Source: Halichondria panicea (taxonomy: Eukaryota > Porifera > Demospongiae > Suberitida > Halichondriidae). Taken from it: a stretch of 64,000 nt of DNA. Shown here in pieces: positions 60,301 to 64,000 of the stretch. Position 1 is the first letter of the stretch. Each line of letters starts with the position of its first letter. Below the pieces are notes generated by a model, which saw only the letters and a program-made list of their open reading frames with translations, was not told the DNA's origin and made no database searches. The DNA lies in NCBI RefSeq assembly GCF_963675165.1, contig NC_087389.1, positions 2,018,001 through 2,082,000 on the forward strand, read 5' to 3'. The position numbers and the translations under genes were made by a program.

Positions 60301-60698
60301 TGCACTATAACAAGGTATATAAATTTGAAACTTACGTAGGCACATGCTGTCTTGTACATGTTTGGCCAGTAGTATCGTTGAGTTAGCTGAGAAAGTCTTT
60401 TGTCTCTTCCTAGATGAGCTTGCCCATGGATGCTCTCAATGATCTTTCTTCTGTCTTCTTCACCTTCCACTACCAACCTAGGAGTGTTCTTCTTATTTCC
60501 TCCTACATACTGCAGCTTGCCCCCGAACAGCACGAAATACTTCGCTCTTTTGCGGAGGCCACGCTTCTCCTTTTTGTCAGCGTCTGGTGGATACATGCCT
60601 GATTGTAGGTAAGTAGTGATGGCAGCATATGGGTACGTCTCAGTTTCTTGCTCTTCCATTTGCAACTTAGAGGAGCCAATTTGCACTTTGGAGTCCAT
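57395..60698 (-). pseudogene. Ginger1 transposase: integrase + GPY + Ulp1 protease + PHD finger, with lesions
   Basis: Exons: 60336-60698 (ETYPYAAITTYL motif; zinc-finger histidines in HGQAHLGRD), about 59816-60265 (zinc-finger cysteines CDHC; first two catalytic Asp in GMDLVGP and SDQGREF), 59234-59604 (catalytic Glu in TNGLTE), 58887-59072 (GPY motif KYSGPYIIK), 58772-58808, about 58397-58673 (five to six PPEKSNGPT repeats, then a basic PPPPKRRK), 58053-58269, and 57395-57948. The last carries the Ulp1 triad EHW, YDS and DCGVF, then a PHD finger CTCG...CTEC...HFKC...CITC. Lesions: an in-frame TGA at 59584-59586 right after the catalytic Glu, a one-base deficit in an A-run (59271-59277), a frame change near 58500, and an ambiguous 68-bp intron near 60017. 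Coding for an active protein is therefore doubtful. Confidence 0.85.
58500..58665 (-). repeat. 30-bp coding minisatellite in the Ginger1 gene
   Basis: About five units encoding PPEKSNGPT-like decapeptides in one frame. All three minus-strand frames are open across it. The reading frame of the upstream exon and of the downstream basic segment differ here, so unit gain or loss may have broken the frame. Confidence 0.75.
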
Positions 60699-61029
60699 TT
60701 TTTCACTGACTTCGGAATTGTGGGAGCAATGTAGACTATACAGTAACTAAAATACTAGCCAAAATGTACTGCATTGTCTTTATATACACCTGATTCATTG
60801 ACAACTAACTGTGTTTGCAAGTCATAGTTACCAAGCTCTAGCTACTACACTAGTCAGCAAGAGAGCTTGGTCACCATGACTTTGTGAATGGTAAGCACTA
60901 TGTGGGAGACCTCAGACTCTACTTAGCATGATTGGGCGAGCCTGAGGGTGCTAGTGTGTAGTAAATCTGGACTATCAGTGTCAGCAAGAGAGCTTGGTCC
61001 CATGGGTCAGCCAGCACCTAGCCTCGTTC

Positions 61030-61137
61030 CCAGGCCTTACTTTTTCTTGCTGTTGTCACTGTTATCCATAAACACAAAGACATAGTGAGGCAGCAAAGAA
61101 AGAAATGGGCGTACAGTTAAGAAAAAGTAAGGCCTGG
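61030..61137. repeat. Short inverted-repeat element, 19-bp perfect arms
   Basis: CCAGGCCTTACTTTTTCTT at 61030-61048 and its exact complement at 61119-61137 enclose 70 bp. It resembles a very small MITE nested in the Ginger1 element. Target duplication not identified. Confidence 0.7.
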
Positions 61138-61797
61138 TTTGGGAAATCGCGTGATCCACAAGGATTTTTATGAACATGGGCGATATGTAGCCCACAATCT
61201 TGACCTATTGTATTCTCCCACGCATTCAGAGTAACTGTACTGTACTACCGGTATACTATACTACCGCACTGAGACAACCACCAAGCTGTGCTGCAAGTCA
61301 GATCAGAGAACCAGCGTGGCCAGCTCTGGTGGCAGTAGCTACCTGCTATATGATAATGATGACTAAGCTATTCTACTATAGCATGTAGAAAGACACAAGA
61401 AAAGGTGATAGTCTGATAGAATCTAAACACACAATCTAGACTAGTAGATCATCTAGCTAAGCCTAAGGTATAGCTAGCTATATAGTGCTTGCAAACTTCC
61501 AGTTCCAAGTCCATGTCCTAGCTTGCTGCAGGCAAAGTTTTATTAGTCGTAGACCTCTGCGTGGGCAGTCCAACATCTCTAGCTCAGTATGCCCACGCTC
61601 ATTTTCACCCTTCTACCACCCTTCTACCCTCACGCGACTTCCCAATACAGGCTCTCCTTTTTCCTAACTCTATGTCTATTTCTTTCTTTATTCCTCCAAT
61701 TAATACCGTATTGTATCTCATTGAACGAATAATACAGTATTTTATCTTATTGAACAATTGTGATAAAGAACAGAAAAAGGAGAGCCTGTGTAGAGGC

Positions 61798-62216
61798 TAG
61801 TCTGGCCCCAGACCACTCCCTTGCACGTGATCTGACATGTGCCAGGGAGAGGGTCTGGCATTTAGAGTCACTTTTCTTGGTTCAGATGTCAAAATTTGAC
61901 ATCTCCAATCAGATTCCCAAGAATGCAATTAAACTGTCACATGATTCCACTTCACAGAGGAGGTTGATAGTACTTGACCTTTGTCATTTTTAAAACTATG
62001 CCAGTAGGCAATGGCTAACTTAAATTCCTATATACATCAACTAAAAATTTTATTTCAAGTACAGAGAATCTTTCAAATCTCACTAAATCTGTATAGGAGT
62101 AGAGATAATAGCCAGCCAGTTTTAGCATTGTCACCACGCCCATTTCCGCCACGCCCACTTTTGACTGTTTGAAAACCTAGACTCTCTCCCCCGGGAGGAG
62201 TCTGGCCTCGAGACTA
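61798..62216. mobile_element. Nested MITE with 9-bp TSD inside Ginger1
   Basis: 419 bp. Inverted ends TAGTCTGGCCCCAGACCACT and TAGTCTCGAGGCCAGACTCC are imperfect but align. Exact 9-bp flanks TGTAGAGGC lie at 61789-61797 and 62217-62225. It inserted after the host element, so it dates the Ginger1 copy as older. Confidence 0.8.
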
Positions 62217-63901
62217 TGTAGAGGCTAGCCAGCACCTAGAGTCAGCACATTGTGAGAGATTTATGGAGTCAGCACTGTGGGATAGATCAGCAGGGAATTT
62301 TACTTGAGCGAATGGTCAGCACTTTGTGGTTGCCCATGCAGATCATCTATAGGGGCCCCATATCGCTGGAGGGGCCTCAAAGCGCTAGTGAAATAGGGCC
62401 GTAGGGGGGGCCCAAATCGCTAGCGTTTTAGGGCCGGGGGGAGCCCCATATCGCTTCTACACCGGTCTGCAGGAGGTTGAAGTAGTAGTGAAACCGTTTG
62501 ATTGGACCTACACTACCGACTACAAAGGAACCCTCTCCAGCAAAGGAACCACTAACTTGGAGGTGAGGGAGAATAGACGTACACTCTACCAGTCTATTGA
62601 TCACTGTTGATTTTTTGTATCCCATCCCCACCGGCCCATTATAGGCTACAAGTTCTTTAGCAATTATAGACATTCCATGGCCTTCTAGAGATATTCCACT
62701 AAGCAAATTGTCTACTCGCAGGTGACTGACACCAGTAATCGTAAAGACTTTGAGCAGCTTAAACAGCAAGAGCAGATACTCTTCTACGATGAGGTGATCT
62801 TGTCCGAAGATGAGCTGGCAGACAATGGGACAGCCGTGTTCAGTGTGAAGATTGTGAGTTGGAGGGATGCATTCGGAGACTGTGAAATCCCTACCTGATT
62901 GTAGCTTCTTAGATTTAGGCCGTCAGTAATCCCTATACTCATAATTATGTATCTTCAGTTTCAAGTCCAGTCAAAAGACACCTTTTGATACGGAACTATG
63001 TACTGTGTACAGTCTTTCTCTTCCATGCCTGCAAAGTGCTATTAATGTACATGTACATATAATTTATGTTATGTTTTTTTGTTCAATGAATTGCAGAGGG
63101 TGATGGCGAGTGGTTTTTTTATTCTGTCACGCTTCTTCTTACGAGTGGACAGTGTGTTAGTGAGGATGAATGAGAGTCGCTTCTAGGTGAATGCTCGTTG
63201 TAGATTAAAAAAATAAGTAATGTCCTTCCTTGCCTGAAGCGAGTTTGACACCACCACTTCACATTCTGGATAAGTGCATGTTATGTTATCAGGTCACATG
63301 GTGTTTCTCTTCTCTAGGCTGGCACCGACCATATCTTCCGTGAATACACGAGTAAGGAAGCAAAGATAGCAGATCTGAAGGTAAGCGAAAAACTGATACC
63401 CACGGCTTTAATGCTATTCTGCAATCTGTACCTTCTCGTTGTGCATTGCTGATTAAGCACCCAAAAATCACACGCTACACTCATGCATTTAGGTTTTCAA
63501 GATGTTAGGTGCCCTTCCGCTAAATTTATGGTGGTCCAGTTGGCATCGATGTGGACCCACATACCCCACTGACACCACCACCCTTTATTTTTGGCTTGAT
63601 AATTCATCGTGGTTGCTAGGCGATGATCCATACACATGCTATATATCCACACAGCGAAAGGAAATCTCTGTTCCTCACATACAGGTCAACCCCTCACTAC
63701 TCACTGACCCCAACAAACTGGGAAGCGTTCTACCCACCAAGGAACTCACTATTCACAAAATCACTATTCCTAAACAGACTACAAGTTTAACTACATAATT
63801 TTGTGGACATTATAAGTAAAATATTTATACGGGTATAAATTATATTCATGATAGAAATTTTGCAAAAAAGTGAAAAAGATAATTTTATGTCCCTCACAAA
63901 A

Positions 63902-64000
63902 TTATCTAGTAACCATTTTGTCCCACAGTTGCTTAACATGGCCAGTAACATTTGACAGCATGCTGTGCGTGTTTCCAGACTGTTTGGTAGTGGGAAGGTC
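63902..64000 (-). CDS. Gene X last exon, third copy (runs to window edge)
   Basis: Matches 26879-26977 base for base except single changes (for example GTGCATG to GTGCGTG). The stop codon is at 63902-63904 and the exon fills the window exactly to its end. The third duplication therefore includes gene X as well as TIPRL. Upstream exons are outside the window. Confidence 0.6.
   Translation of the reverse strand, partial: DLPTTKQSGNTHSMLSNVTGHVKQLWDKMVTR

Larger units (their letters stand above)
60699..62340. other. Non-coding 5' segment of the Ginger1 element
   Basis: Between the transposase start and the right terminal repeat. It contains several GAGAGCTTGGTC...CAGCACCTAG repeats, an inverted repeat at 61030-61137 and a nested MITE at 61798-62216. 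No coding exon is seen. Confidence 0.6.
56069..62461 (-). mobile_element. Ginger1-type DNA transposon (Gypsy-integrase-like), 6.4 kb
   Basis: Flanked by CCGG (56065-56068 and 62462-62465) inside an ACCGGT that occurs once in the intact TIPRL exon. Ends are TGTAGAAGCGATATGG and its complement. The inverted repeats extend imperfectly for about 100 bp and share GGCCCTAAAACGCTAGCGAT. The element encodes a split integrase gene with Ulp1 and PHD domains on the minus strand. TG...CA ends, CCGG target, TIRs of 40-270 bp, a GPY motif and a Ulp1 domain are the published marks of Ginger1. This is cut-and-paste DNA, not a retrotransposon: no reverse transcriptase or LTRs are seen. Confidence 0.92.
55521..63798 (+). 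pseudogene. TIPRL: TIPRL third copy, 5'-truncated and split by a transposon
   Basis: Exon 1 is missing. Exon 2 is at 55651-55830. Exon 3 is cut after nine bases (56060-56068) by the Ginger1 element and resumes at 62462-62562. Exon 4 is 62722-62853, exon 5 is 63097-63186, exon 6 is 63318-63380 and exon 7 is 63685-63798. Exon 5 has lost six bases at its end, turning TAC-CAC-CAG into a TAG stop next to the donor. Several replacements relative to copies 1 and 2 fall in conserved blocks (for example VDGVL to VDSVL, SDRIDF to SNRKDF). It is clearly older than the copy A/B duplication and non-functional. Confidence 0.92.

Noticed and set aside
59041-60698. Gypsy LTR retrotransposon, suggested by the integrase and GPY motif
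   Set aside because: No reverse transcriptase, RNase H or LTRs nearby. The ends are inverted, not direct, repeats.
56069-62461. Polinton/Maverick identity for the element, suggested by the integrase and by a possible 6-bp ACCGGT duplication
   Set aside because: It is only 6.4 kb, with no DNA polymerase, packaging ATPase or capsid genes. CCGG target, TGT...ACA ends, GPY motif and a fused Ulp1 domain fit Ginger1.

Overview
The window is nuclear DNA of an animal. Every large conserved gene is a metazoan-type gene split by many short GT-AG introns: CaM kinase I, RTCB, P5C synthase, TIPRL, and a somatomedin-B/7TM receptor. Introns and spacers are AT-rich, full of ATAATTAT and ACATGTAC words, and packed with small inverted-repeat transposons. 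I infer an early-branching metazoan, most likely a demosponge, but the sequence alone does not prove this. A run of exactly 200 N at 29130-29329 is the kind of fixed-size gap placed between contigs during scaffolding.

Layout. 229-2760 (-) encodes a three-SH3 adaptor with six copies of a 36-residue repeat. 4672-11479 (-) is CAMK1 in eight coding exons, with inverted-repeat elements in its introns. 13583-18146 (+) is a complete RTCB (tRNA-splicing ligase) gene of 17 exons, one intron of which looks like a minor-spliceosome AT-AC intron. A lone exon of an unknown gene lies at 18756-18877. 20424-24494 (-) is ALDH18A1/P5CS and 24715-26776 (+) is TIPRL, divergent from it across about 220 bp. The 3' end of an unknown gene ('gene X', -) follows and is interrupted by a foldback-like element made of an 8-bp satellite in two inverted arms.

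The segment from RTCB intron 3 to the satellite (14003-29129) occurs again as a nearly identical direct copy at about 31302-45688. The piece joining the two copies (29330-31301) is an inverted copy of 26393-28364. The second copy has a 2-bp frameshift in P5CS, lacks RTCB exons 1-3, and carries a complete version of the satellite element with a near-perfect target duplication. This arrangement is either a real inverted/direct segmental duplication or a haplotype or palindrome assembly artefact centred on the foldback element. The sequence cannot decide between these.

After the duplication come a single-exon somatomedin-B/7TM receptor (47784-50189, -), a MITE, and a poorly resolved coiled-coil gene region (51290-55088, +). 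A third, more diverged TIPRL copy follows (55521-64000). Its third coding exon is split by a 6.4-kb Ginger1-type DNA transposon flanked by CCGG. The transposon encodes a Gypsy-like integrase with a GPY motif, a Ulp1-type protease and a PHD finger, and carries visible inactivating lesions. A 419-bp MITE with a 9-bp target duplication is nested inside it.

RTCB (tRNA and XBP1 RNA ligation), P5CS (proline/ornithine synthesis), TIPRL (PP2A-family phosphatase regulator) and CAMK1 (calcium signalling) are housekeeping or signalling genes with no obvious shared pathway. The main interest of the window is its structural dynamics.
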